Source: Zygnema cylindricum | Lineage: Eukaryota; Streptophyta; Zygnematophyceae; Zygnematales; Zygnemataceae | DNA: 64,000 nt | Assembly (NCBI GenBank): GCA_037447655.1 | Contig: JBBHKE010002674.1 | Coordinates: 62,001-126,000, forward strand | Reading direction: 5' to 3' | In this document: positions 1 through 10,300 of the stretch, in pieces | Position numbering within the stretch: the first letter of the stretch is position 1 | Layout of the letters: each line of letters begins with the position of its first letter | Position numbers and translations under genes: made by a program | Notes under the pieces: generated by a model | Seen by the model: the letters and a program-made list of their open reading frames with translations, nothing else | Told to the model about the DNA's origin: nothing | The model's database searches: none

Positions 1-94
1 TTTTTTGTCGCTCAAATCTAAGTCAATAATTTAGGTCTTACTCACATTGAACATTGCCGCCCTAAAGTCAATCCCTTAGAATGTAAACTACATA

Positions 95-290
95 TATTAG
101 AATCCAGACTAGGATCCTTTTTGTTACAACGCACCAAAGAGCGCATAGACTCCACGGTAACTAGTATATAATTGAATTTCTCACTTAATGAAAACATCCC
201 AAATTTAACTCAAATTATCTTTTCAAATGCATAGATCTTTTCTTTTGTGTATGATTTTATGGCGTGCGGCAATCCACTTCCAATACTTAG
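95..290. repeat. Direct repeat, left copy
   Basis: About 200 bases starting near GAATCCAGACTAGGATCC recur at 952-1165 in the same orientation, with roughly 80% identity by eye. Shared landmarks are TTGTTACAACGCACC, AGCGC.TAGACTCCAC, TCTCACTTAATGAAA and a CCAATCCA.TTCCAATA block. The two copies are about 860 bases apart. They could be diverged terminal repeats of an old element or a simple duplication. I see no coding capacity in either copy or between them. Confidence 0.6.
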
Positions 291-724
291 TTTGCGACGG
301 CCGAGGCCTCTTTCCCATAACGTATAACGTTAACGGCCACAAATTAAAAACAAAAGTAATAACAAGGAAAAAGAGAGGAGAAATTAGAGGAAATTTAAAG
401 CACAGAGAAGGACAGCAAGAGACAAAGACAAGGCTGTCGTGAACTTAAGTTATATAGTGATAAAATAGGTTAGTGAGTTTTATGTAGGAACTCAAACTTG
501 GAAGCAGCAATATACAAAGTGGAGGTGGAACTAGTTGGGTAGCAGTAATCTTGTTAGATCTCAAAAAATGTATAAAGAATCGCTAGTTGGAAAGGTTCCA
601 AGAGTTAGTGGGAATCTTTCTATGCTAAATCAATATGTACAAAAAGAGTACAAGAAGCACAGGAACACTAATTGATGTATTATACTTAAGACTTAGTATT
701 TTAGGATTTAACTGTTACGGGACA

Positions 725-945
725 TTTAGCGTAGGATATTTTTGTCTTGTCCGTACGTTTTCTTACGTCGGTCAAGTCTTGTTGACCGACTTCTCCGGAC
801 GTCTCACTTTTGGTCTTGTCCGTACTTCCATACGTTGGTCCAGTCAATTGTACTTTTTCGTTACATACGTTGGTCTAGTCCTTTACGTAGAAGTCCTTTG
901 ACCGTCGGTCCAGTCTTTTGGCCGACGGTCCAGTCTTTTGTCTTA
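725..945. repeat. Short degenerate repeats (GGTCCAGTC / CTTGTCCGTAC)
   Basis: A cluster of imperfect short repeats built on GTCTTGTCCGTAC, TACGTTGGTC(C/T)AGTC and GACGGTCCAGTCTTTTG. The two overlapping open frames here (635-901 and 742-966) follow the repeat and show no protein family features, so I treat the stretch as non-coding. Confidence 0.4.
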
Positions 946-951
946 CATACA

Positions 952-1165
952 TTTGTTAGAATCTAGACTAGGATTCCTTTGTTACAACGCACCGTAGAGC
1001 GCTTAGACTCCACACTAATTAGAATTGTATATTTTGTTTATAAGTGACTCTTCTCACTTAATGAAATTATCCCAAATACAAATCAATTCCTCTCTCCAAT
1101 GCATTGATCTGTCTCTTGTGTGCAATTTCATGTCCTCCGCCAATCCATCTCCAATATTAACTATC
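952..1165. repeat. Direct repeat, right copy
   Basis: Second copy of the repeat at 95-290, same orientation, beginning TTAGAATCTAGACTAGGATT. The interval between the copies (291-951) holds only short open frames with no recognisable protein. Confidence 0.6.
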
Positions 1166-1744
1166 AAGCAAAGAATACTAACAAAACATAGTGGTTCAAT
1201 GTTAGCGTGGAATGTCAAATTATAACAGAAAGAAAAAGAGAAAAATATTTACTTACAATCTAAGAATGGGCGTCGCCACCATTAAGAGGGGAGACAGGAA
1301 TACTCAAAAAGGAGCGGAACACGGAATCAAGTGGAGGAAGAAAACGAAGAGGAGAGAAGAGAATGGGCAGGTGAGAAAAAGACAGCAAACTGGAAGACAT
1401 GGATCAAAAACCAAATTTTAAATTGTTGAGACGAAATTTCCTATGTAGAAACGAACTACGGTTTAAAAAAAATTAATTTAAAATTTAGGGAAAACGAACG
1501 GGCATAAAGTATGTTTCGTTCCGCGTTACCTACCCTTAACAGCTTTGTGCAGTGTAGCGTTGCGTTCGCACACTCCACGCGTCTCGTAGTGAGCGCCTTC
1601 GTTACTCGAAAAGTGAACTGGGGCCGACCGAAACCAACCTCGCAGGTTCACAAGAGCCTGAAAGTTGCAAGATTCAGCATGGATGTAGCACAGCCCACTT
1701 TTTCACAATCCCAATGTAATCGGAACTTTTAGAGCACAATCTCA

Positions 1745-2040
1745 TCGGACGGTCAATGTTAAGCGGACGATGTAATCGGACGGTCAAAGTATAGGGAGGA
1801 CATGTACCTGTCTTCCCTATACGACCGTCCGTTAACTTTGTCCGCTAATCTCTACGGTACATGTCCTCTCTTTACTCTGACGGTCCGATTACATTGAACG
1901 CTAATCGCTACGGTACATGTGCTCCCCTTACTTTTACCGTCCGATTAGGTCATAATCGGACGGTGAAAGTAAGGGAGCACATGTGCAATAGCGACATAAT
2001 CGGACTGTGGAAGTAAGGAGAGCACATGTACCTTGGCGGG
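1745..2040. repeat. Inverted-repeat cluster with a 33-bp-arm palindrome
   Basis: Multiple copies of ATCGGACGGT...ACATGT modules in both orientations. The clearest pair is 1915-1947 and 1953-1984: arms ACATGTGCTCCCCTTACTTT... and its near-perfect complement, separated by about 5 bases, so the DNA can form a long hairpin. Other copies lie at 1770-1810 and 1855-1900. The same GGACGGT motif reappears in the 54-bp tandem array at 2340-2610, so the two may be parts of one larger repeat. Confidence 0.6.
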
Positions 2041-2073
2041 ATGAATTGAGTCGCACGCAAAATGTACAGAATA

Positions 2074-2287
2074 CCGCCAATCGCTATTAGCGTCAATGGC
2101 TTTTTCGACACTTAAAACATCTTTCCTCCGTACACACTTGTCGTATTGCAGATCTGACGGTTACGATTGAAAGATAACATTCACAGCTTCCGATTGGCGG
2201 TCTCAAATTGAAAATTGAAGAGGTGTGTACGGAGAAAAGATGTTTTAAGTGGCGAAAAAACATTGACGCTAATAGCGATTCAAGCTG
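2074..2287. mobile_element. Foldback MITE flanked by TA
   Basis: A 214-bp element whose two ends are inverted copies over about 60 bases: AATCGCTATTAGCGTCAATG...CACTTAAAACATCTTT...TCCGTACACAC on the left and its complement on the right. TA dinucleotides at 2072-2073 and 2288-2289 fit a TA target duplication as in Tc1/mariner-type MITEs. The outermost bases match the ends of the MITEs at 32643-32872 and 32987-33506. No coding capacity. Confidence 0.7.
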
Positions 2288-2339
2288 TACTGTAGTGAGT
2301 TTCGCAGATATAGGAAACGGACGGTCGACGATCGTGCAT

Positions 2340-2610
2340 TCTTTGATCGGACGAATGTAAATCGGCCAAAATGGACGGTCATAGATTTTTCCTGTTTTAA
2401 TCGGACGAATGGATATCGGCCGAAACGGACGGTCAAAGATTTTGCGTGTTTTAGTCGGACGAATGTAAACGGCCAAAACGGACGGTCAGAGATTTTGCGT
2501 GTTTTAGTCGGACGAATGTAAACGGCCAAAACGGATGGTCATAGATTTTTGCGTGTTTTAATCGGACGAGTGTATATCGGCCGAAACGGACGGTCAGCGG
2601 TCGTGCATTC
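2340..2610. repeat. 54-bp tandem repeat, about five units
   Basis: The motif TCGGACGA(A/G)TG recurs at 2347, 2401, 2455, 2508 and 2562, a period of 53-54 bases. Each unit contains CGGCC(A/G)AAA(C/T)GGA(C/T)GGTC and GATTTT. Because 54 is divisible by three, the complement gives open frames with an 18-residue periodic peptide, which I regard as a by-product of the repeat. The array is bordered by related GTCGTGCATTCTTT-like sequences at 2330 and 2600. Confidence 0.85.
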
Positions 2611-3025
2611 TTTAGGTATTCTTACTAGGTACTTAGGTCTCTTTTTTTGTAAATTTCTCTCGTCTTTCTGCAGTGCATCTATCCAGCATCTTGACTTGGA
2701 AGCTGTCGACAAGTTTCTAGCACATTAACAGGTAAGAGGATATTCTCTTTTATTATTAGGTCAAAAACTGAGTTTTTTTGTTTTTAGGGTTTTGTAGTCT
2801 TTTACAGAGAAGCATCTGTTTTGTATCATGCATTAATATTTTAATTTCCATCTGAATTATTTCTTTGGTGAAGTTTTGGTCCAACGATGTGTAATGTTTT
2901 CCTTGAAGTCCGGCCGTACAATATATATAAAAATAATAATACATACAATAAATAATACAAATAAGGAACCAATATCCTAAAAGAAATCAGTTGACACACG
3001 CTCGTATATCATACATTAAGTCATA
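2611..3025. other. No gene recognised
   Basis: AT-rich sequence between the 54-bp array and the T-rich repeats. No open frame above background and no clear repeat structure. Confidence 0.4.
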
Positions 3026-3235
3026 CATCGTCGTTTTCTATTTTTTTGTCGTTTTCTCCTTTTTTGTCATTTTATCCTACTTATGTCATTTCCTTTAATT
3101 TTGTCGTATTCTTTTTGTCCTTTTCTATTCTTCTGTCGTTTTTTATATTTTTGTCGTTTTCCCTAATTTTTGTCGTTCTCTTGTTATCTGTCGTTTTCTC
3201 TCTCTTTTGTCGTTTATTCTATTTTTGGTCGTAAA
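3026..3235. repeat. T-rich degenerate tandem repeat (TTTTGTCGTTTTCT)
   Basis: About ten imperfect copies of a 17-22 base unit TTTTTGTCGTTTTCT(C/A). A related stretch lies at 3465-3625. Open frames here are Phe/Ser/Leu-rich products of the repeat. The pyrimidine-rich stretches end at a possible 3' splice-site context before the ORF at 3653. Confidence 0.6.
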
Positions 3236-3464
3236 TTTTACATAATCTTATGAAACAGCCGTACGAAAATAAAATCGAAAGCATCTTGTTTTCTGACCAA
3301 AAAATCTTTTGCTTTACAGAAAACCTTACCTTGACACGATTTAAAAAGTTAAACTCGACTACATGCCCTTACCTTCGTTTTGTTTTTTTTTTGTTTTTTA
3401 GTACTTACCTGCGGCTGCTGCTGTTGTTTGCCCAACCACATCATCCATGCCCCATCCAGTTTCC

Positions 3465-3625
3465 TTTTTTTGACTTTCCTGTGTCCTGTTTCTCCTTTTT
3501 TGTGGTTTTCTCCTTTTTGTCGTTTGATCCTGTAGTCACTTTCTCTTTTCTCTCGGTTTCTTTTTTGTGGTTTTTTCTTATTTTTGGCGTTTTCTCTTTT
3601 TTTGTTGTTTTCTCTTCTTCCCGCA
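3465..3625. repeat. T-rich degenerate repeat, second block
   Basis: Same TTTTTGT(C/G)GTTTTCTC-type unit as 3026-3235. It runs into TTCTCTTCTTCCCGCAG at about 3610-3626, which has the form of a pyrimidine tract plus AG acceptor. Confidence 0.5.
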
Positions 3626-3652
3626 GGTTTCCCACCAGCGTCATCTGTTGTC

Positions 3653-4264
3653 ATGGAAGCTCTTCCCTTGGTTGCCGCGAATGGATTACTGGGCGGATTT
3701 TTAAATATTGTGGGAGGTCTAATGGGAGAGGCGCTGAAGAGGGGTGCAAGGCGAGGACCTGGAGGGGTTAGGTACATTTCCATTCGGGGAACCATGATAA
3801 TTTCAGGGGTAAGGTACAAATTTCGATTTACACTGCAGCTAATTGGAAGTACGTTATCCCTCTACAAAGTGGAAGACCAAGATGGTGTGCACAAACCTCG
3901 GCTGAGAGATGTGACGCTCCCTCGCGTTTTTAAAACTAGGCCCTGTGTGTACAGGAGATCGATCTTCATGGAAACGTTGCAGCGAGCTAGACTTGTGGCG
4001 AGTGACGTCACGAACCGCTGTGCACATATGAGCTTGGAACAGTTTATTCACCTCATGGCGTGTACCTTGCCGCGTACTTTTTATGGTCTAGTGACGGAAC
4101 TGACAGGTGGCGGACTCATGAAAATAGTTTGCAGCGAAGTTTTCGGACACATGGCAGTACAGCCGGTGGTTCTGAAGCATAGTGAGAGCCACGACTCGTT
4201 GATGGAGACGATGATTAATGTGGTGTCGGTGGAGGATAGAGGAGATATCCCAGACAGAGGTTAA
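3653..4264 (+). CDS. Hypothetical protein, possibly a 3' exon; family not recognised
   Basis: An open frame of 204 codons from the ATG at 3653; the same frame is open back to an ATG at 3584, but those first 23 codons come from the T-rich repeat, so 3653 is the better start. A CCCGCAG acceptor-like site lies just upstream at about 3626, so this may instead be a last exon. The product begins with a Gly-rich hydrophobic stretch containing GLLGG and GGLMGEALKRGARRG, a possible glycine-zipper or amphipathic segment, followed by a basic region and a mixed-composition C-terminal half with paired cysteines. The frame ends at TAA 24 bases before a GA microsatellite. Composition is more GC-rich and less repetitive than the flanks, which is why I keep it. 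I recognise no family and assign no function; it could be an orphan gene fragment or a chance frame. Confidence 0.35.
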   Translation: MEALPLVAANGLLGGFLNIVGGLMGEALKRGARRGPGGVRYISIRGTMIISGVRYKFRFTLQLIGSTLSLYKVEDQDGVHKPRLRDVTLPRVFKTRPCVYRRSIFMETLQRARLVASDVTNRCAHMSLEQFIHLMACTLPRTFYGLVTELTGGGLMKIVCSEVFGHMAVQPVVLKHSESHDSLMETMINVVSVEDRGDIPDRG

Positions 4265-4287
4265 TGATTCTGTAGACTTCGCATATA

Positions 4288-4672
4288 GAGGGGGAGGGGG
4301 AGGGGGAGAGGGAGAGGGAGAGGGAGAGGGAGAGGGAGAGGGAGAGAGAGGGAGAGGGAGAGGGAGTAAGAGAGGGGGAGGGAGAGAGAGAAAGAGAGAC
4401 AGGAGAGAGAGAGGGAGGGAGAGAGAGAGGGAGAGAGAGATGGAGAGAAAGAGGGAGTGGGAAAGGGAGAGGGAGGGATGGATGGAGGGAGGGAGGTGGG
4501 GAGAGGGGGAGGGGGGGAGGGAGAGGGAGAGAGGGAGAGAGGGAGAGAGGAGAGGGAGTGGGAGTGGGAGAGGGGGAGGGGTAGGGAGGGAGGGAGGGAG
4601 GGAGGGAGGGAGGGAGGGAGGGAGGGAGAGGGGGAGAGGGGGAAGGGGGAAGGAGCGAGCGGGGGGGAGGGA
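4288..4672. repeat. GA-rich microsatellite (GGGAGA)n
   Basis: Nearly pure purine tract of GGGAGA, GGGAGG and GAGAGA units, about 385 bases, including a run of (GGGA)n near 4590-4630. The long Arg/Glu/Gly and Pro/Ser/Leu open frames on the two strands are repeat artefacts. The strand asymmetry could support triplex or G-rich structures. Confidence 0.95.
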
Positions 4673-4983
4673 TGAAGGTGGAAAGATGGGTCGTAGTACT
4701 TTTTGGGTTACGGAATCTGGTGGATTCGCGTCGGTACAATACTTTATTGTTTTTTCCGCGTCTAGTACCTTTACATTCCGTACGTTTAGTTTTGTTTAAT
4801 ACTTCAGGTTTCGCTTCTCGTTATGCACTCGTCGGTAGAGGTTGTATATATAGAGTGTGTTCTACAGAGTATTCTATAGAGTGTTCTATAGAGTGTTCTA
4901 GTTAAATGCTTTTGTTAAATATGTAAGAGATATGGAAAGTGAGAGGAAAATCGAAGAAAGTCATTGTATTTTTCGATTTTTGT
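4673..4983. other. No gene recognised
   Basis: Contains a short repeat GAGTGTTCTATAGAGTGTTCTA near 4855-4900 and otherwise nothing I can assign. Confidence 0.4.
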
Positions 4984-5140
4984 ATGTCTATATCGGCACC
5001 CCAAAATTTTGACATTCATACGTTAAATATAATAAATTACACTATTTAAAGACGTGGACCATAATCTGCCACGTCTTATGGCACTATATTAGAATAAATG
5101 ACGCTAATCTTTTCTTTACTGTAATAATTTATATAGGAGA
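4984..5140. repeat. Internal fragment of the TA-flanked MITE family
   Basis: Matches the interior of the MITE at 32643-32872: CTATAT(C/T)G(G/A)CACCCCAA, TTTTGACATT.ATAC, TTAAATATAATAAA and CCATAATCTGCCA blocks occur in the same order and spacing, followed by GAATGACGCTAAT. The terminal inverted repeats are not present here. Confidence 0.7.
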
Positions 5141-5169
5141 AGACTATTATCAAAATCGCGATGGTTAAA

Positions 5170-5350
5170 CCATCTAATGTAACACGGTTACAGAGTTGGG
5201 TACTTAGTAGCTTGCAACTAGGCTGCTATAGTTGCGGTGTTAGAGTAGCGCAGCTGCGATTCCAGACCAGCGTAACATAGCAACGTAGCAACTTAGCAGA
5301 GTAGCTACTTAGTAGCATAGCAGCAACGCAGCTTAGCAGTATAGCAACGC
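5170..5350. repeat. Low-complexity TAGCAACG-type repeat
   Basis: Irregular reiteration of AGCAACGTAGCAACTTAGCAG and GTAGCTACTTAGTAGCATAGC words. Compositionally similar CAGCAGCTGCTATG words occur inside the copia-G LTR at about 14580-14800. Confidence 0.5.
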
Positions 5351-5965
5351 CGCGGAATGTAGATAGAATGGTATTGTTCTAGAAGGATATTTAGAGATTT
5401 GTCTTGGTTGACCGTGAAGGTCCACGTGTACAGTTGTACAATACTAGGTTGACTACCAACTAGTTAGTTTAAATAGTGAAGTAGGCCTAGTCAACAGGAC
5501 ACTTTTTGAGTAGACCTTCGCAGCGAGCGCTGAATCTTGTAATCTCCTCCTGAGTAATAAAGCGCAACCTTGTCAATCATCGCTGTGAGCTCCTGCTGTT
5601 GCTACGGGAAGATCCTTGGAGCCTTCCGTTGTGTATTGTGGTGTATTGTGGTGCTTTTATTTTTCCCTTTTACATCTAAGTACAAAGCGTGATTGGAAAT
5701 GTAAAAATGTTAACTACTATTAAAGGCTACACTTAGAAAAACTCAAAAAACATAACAACTATAGAAACTAAACAACACTAAAAATAAAACCAGTAAAAGC
5801 AATAAAAACTAAAACAAATACCAAACCAAACTACCATAGCACTAAAAAATAACACTATACACAAACTTTAAAAGATAGATTGGGCCGTTGGCCCAAAAAC
5901 TAAAAGAAGTCCACATTAAAGGTCGAAACGACAAATATCATCAATGTGCACCAGGTGGCGCGGAG
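5351..5965. other. No gene recognised
   Basis: Mixed-composition sequence with no convincing frame. A GTTGTACAATACTAGGTTGAC segment near 5435 resembles the GTAC-rich blocks of the copia LTRs, but not strongly enough to call. Confidence 0.4.
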
Positions 5966-6118
5966 TCTAATAACAATTCAAGGTGTACAGTACCAACGAC
6001 ATAACCACACCGAAATTTTTTTGACATAGGGTTTTGACATGATTAGAAAAGTACACGCAAATCAGCCAAATACAGAAGTACACTTGTAAAGACATTCCTG
6101 AAATGGAAGAGTTTTGAC
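5966..6118. repeat. ~90-bp tandem repeat, left part (split by nested insertions)
   Basis: Carries GTACAGTACCAACGACATAA, TTTGACATAGGGTTTTGACAT and GTACACGCAAATCAGCCAA, the same words that form three to four tandem units at 13142-13470. The sequence stops at 6118, where the hAT-like element begins, and resumes beyond 13133. Confidence 0.65.
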
Positions 6119-6310
6119 CATAGTTCAAAAGTAGGCGTTTTTATCGTAGGCCTTTGGTAGGCGCACAAAGCTTGGCCAAAACTCGCGCAACGTAGGCATA
6201 CTGTATGTGTGTGTGCTGTGCACACCCCTGTACGAGCGTAAGAATCTGACGTATGCTCATAATAGAGCGCACACCGCCAAGTAAATTTTTTTAGCAAACT
6301 TACACGACGT

Positions 6311-7354
6311 TGAAACTTTGAGACCTCCATAGATCCTCAAAGAGGACAGCTTGCAAAAAACCTCTATGATAACTCTGACCCCTTTGTGTTTCAGCAAGAA
6401 CAATTGCCGTCTTGGCACACAAAAACCCTGATCACTTTCACCCCTATGAAGTCAAGACTCCCTCGAGTCGATAGCAAAAAGAATCTCTGAATTTGCTCCC
6501 CAGAGCAGTATGTTATGAAGGGTCAAAGTTGACCTTTTGTGTAGAAGCTCTCTGGGAGAGAGGGTCCTATCTATCAATATTTCAAAGTCTTATCTCTCTC
6601 ACAAACTCTATCTACTGATGTACGGAACTAATAATATTACTCTTCCGTACACCAAAGTACAGCTGTCGGTGTACTTTCTATACGGATACTGTACGACATG
6701 GCCTAAATGTCGACACGTGGTATATCCGGATTTGCTCCGTTAATCCCCGGAGATGCCGCGATCCAATGTCACTTTGCCACGTGTCATTCGATGTGGGGAT
6801 GACTAAAAACCACCGAAATCCTCTTTAACGATCTCGGCATTCATTCCGGCTGTCCAATTAAATGCAAATTTAATCGTAGCCGTGATAAATACCTGCGCGG
6901 TATTCGTTTCCCTATCGAAACAATTGCGCGGTACTTTGTCTCGTCCGTACCTTAATCTATACTTTTTCATAATCGAACCTATGTATCCTGTAAATAGTTT
7001 CCGTTAAATGAATTTGTCAGCGTAGGAATGTTTATGTAGTTATTAAGCACAATATAATCTAACTCTAGTCATAGACTAAATTTATAGAGCTACCAATTAC
7101 CGGCAGCTGTGACTGCCAGTAGATACCAGGATCAAATCCTGGATCTGACAACTTTACTTTTAGTAAATCAACTAATCTACTACCCCTAAAAATCACGAAA
7201 GCATAGACAGCCTTGGCTCTAGCTTCATCTCCGACTTTCAGTGACTGCAACAAGTGTGGGAGTTGAAGAGAGAAGTTAGAGGCACACTGCCTTGGCTTTT
7301 ATTCTGCATTTTATTTGAGACCTAGAAAATACTAAACGAACCATCAATTCCACA
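6311..7354 (-). repeat. copia-D 3' LTR
   Basis: 1044 bp, starting TGTGGAATTG and ending TTTCA on the minus strand. It contains the conserved GACTC-N4-GAGTC hairpin at 6456-6469 and, on the plus strand at 7126-7150, a tRNA T-arm-like CCAGGATCAAATCCTGG followed by ATCTGACA. The latter resembles the 3' half of initiator tRNA-Met in antisense orientation. Confidence 0.92.
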
Positions 7355-7367
7355 CTCCCCTTATTTT

Positions 7368-10300
7368 CTAGTCAATCTTCAATTTCAGACCACACTTCTT
7401 CCTGCAAAAAATTAGCTTAGGGGAAGGCACAGGTTTGGTCATCATATCTGCTACCATCTCGCTATCTAGTCGGTACTCTACTTTCTCTCTAACAAAGTTG
7501 AGTCTCATGTCCATGTGTTTGGCTTTAAAATGATGTTTAGGATTGGCAGAAATAGCGTTGCTGCCTGATTATCACAAAAAAATTTATGCACACCACTCTT
7601 AAGGTGACCAAACTCACGAAGCAAAGACTTGACCCACATAAATTCTTTTACAGCACAGCACAAGGCCATATACTAAGCCTCCATGGTGGACTGAGCAATA
7701 ACCTTTTGTTGTTTGCTACTCCAACAGCAAGCCCCATCACCCACATATAATACATATCCAAAAGTACATCTCCTCATAGGAGCATCACCATAACTGGCAT
7801 CACTCCAAGTATTGATGTCAGTATTCTCCCCACCCAAATGTAACCATAGATCCCTAGATCCTATCAAATATCTAAGGACTCTTTTAGCTGCCTCCCAATC
7901 CCTCTTAGTGGGAGCATTTAGATTTCTAATCAACACACCTACAGCTGCAGCAAAATCCGGTCGGGTACAATTCATTAAATAGTTTAGACTTCCCACTACT
8001 TGCCTGTAAGGAATAGTCTGCATGAACTTCAATTCTTCAGGAGATAATTCCTTCTCTAAGACTATGACTCCTTCTTCACTCCCCTCACTTCCCTTCTTTA
8101 TCTCCATTGGAGTTGTATAACTATTAGCTTTATCCATCTGAAATTTTTCAAGCATGTTACCTATTGCTTTCTTTTTAGTCAATCTTATAATCTTTCTTTT
8201 TCGATCTCTTTCTACTTGAATTCCCAAAAAAAAAAATACTTCCCCCATATCCTTTATTTCAAATCTCCCCTTAAGATCGGTTTTCAGTTTATTATTTTTT
8301 TCCATTGATTTACTTAAAACAAGTAAATCATCAACATAAATTGCAATAAATATAATACCTTCCTCATCTTCAAGAACATAGATTGAGTGATCTGAGCTTA
8401 TCCGGATAAATCCCAGACCGGTAAGAAACTCATCAAGCTTCTTATTCCACTGTCGCGGAGCTTGTTTCAAACCATAAAGAGATTTAATTAGCCGGCATAC
8501 CTTACTCTCCTCTCCTTCCTCCACAAATCTTTCCAGTTGTCGCATGAAGATCTCCTTTTCCAATTCTCCATGCAAAAAGGTTGTCTTGATGTCCATCTGG
8601 TGCACCTCCATGTCTTCCGCTGCTGCCAAACTTATAAGTATGCGGACGGAGGGAAATTTGACAACCGGGGCAAAGGTTTCCTCGTAGTCGATACCCTCCT
8701 GTTGTGTAAATCTTTTTGCCACTAATCGGGCCTTGTAGCACTCAATTGTGTTATCTAGGTTCAGTTTTAATTTGAAAACCCACTTACAACCGATCAGTTT
8801 TCGGTTAGGTGAACAATTCACCAGATCCTAAGTATCGGCTGCCATGATTGAGGCCATCTCCTCATTGATGGCTGTCTTCCACCGGTTCCTTTCTGGACAA
8901 GTCATCGCCTCTCCATAAGTCTGAGGTTCATCTTGATGCGATAGTTTTGTTACCTTGTTATTAACCTGTTTTTCTTGCAATATTTTACTACTTCTCCTTC
9001 CCCGCTCAAAATCTGTGGCTGGAATAGATGGTTCTCGTGGGTTCTTTCAAACAATCTCGGCTTCTCCCCTATCCTTTGATTCCGAATCAATTTCCACCAC
9101 GTCTTCCGCTTCAGTTAGAGTTCTCACTGGAGTTTCCGCAGCCGAGTCCTTTTTGGTCTGATTTGTTCCTCCAAGTACGTCATCTTCTCTAAAACCTGGA
9201 TAGTTAGGAAGCTCAAAGTCATCTGAATTTTCTGACTCAAATCTGATTTTTACTGACTTTGTATACTTGAAGGGATCCACAGACTTTCTTTCATCCATAA
9301 CTACTAGATGCTTTACTATGATTATATCTTCTCTTTTTAGATCATAAACTTTATATCCTTTAACATCCTCATCATATCCTAATAAGTATTTGGTTTTCCT
9401 TTAGGATCTAACTTCCAATTAGACCGATCTGTATCTAGACTGAATACTTGAATGCCGAAAACCTTTAAGTGAGATTTGTCTGGTTTCCGGCCTGCCCATC
9501 TCTCATAAGGTGTTTGGCCTTTTACTGTTGAAGTAAAAACTCTACTTTTGAGGTAATTAGCATAGTTCATTGCTTCGGCCCAAAACCTTTTTCCTATTTT
9601 CTTATCTGACAACATACTTATTGCACAATTACTTAGTGTTCTATTTAATCTTTTAGCTACCCTATTGTGTCCCGGGTTTTTTGGAACTGTCTTTTGGTGT
9701 TGGACTCCATCTTCCCTCAAAAAATCCTCAAATTGGTTAGAAGTATACTCTCCACCATTGTCACTCCTTATTCTCTTGATTGGAGTTTCATGGAGTTTTT
9801 CACTCCATGCTTTATATTGTCTAAAACAATCCTGAGCTTCTGACTTGTTTTTAAAAAATTACATCCTGGAATACCGAGACCAATCATCAGTGATAGTCAT
9901 CATAAATCTCTTCCCCCCTGGTGAGGGCACTTTAGCCGGTCTGCAAATATCTGTGTGTACTAAATCTAGAATTTTTTCTCCCTTGTAGGTGGGTGTTTTG
10001 GGAAAAGGTAATCTGTGTGCTTTACCTTGAGCACATCCACTACAATCAGTTATATTATCCCTCTCACTGAATTCAATCCCTACCACCACTCCCATCTTTT
10101 TCATCTCTCTTAACTTATCTAGATTCACATGCCCAAACCTCTTATGCCACATCATAATATCATGAACACCAGCATAATAAAGTTTGTTTGTTTCATTACT
10201 TAAGATCAGCCTAAACATCCCTTGGCTACCTTTCTCAGCAATGAAATATACCTCCTCCTCAAAACAAGCAATAAAGACTCCTTCCCTAGTGCTAGTAAAA

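Noticed and set aside
2093-2529. Minus-strand frames with a periodic RPTKTRKI.DRPF peptide
   Set aside because: The period is exactly the 54-bp DNA tandem repeat (18 codons); no start context or family.
4215-4799. Long Arg/Glu/Gly and Pro/Ser/Leu open frames on both strands
   Set aside because: They are translations of the GA-rich microsatellite at 4288-4672.
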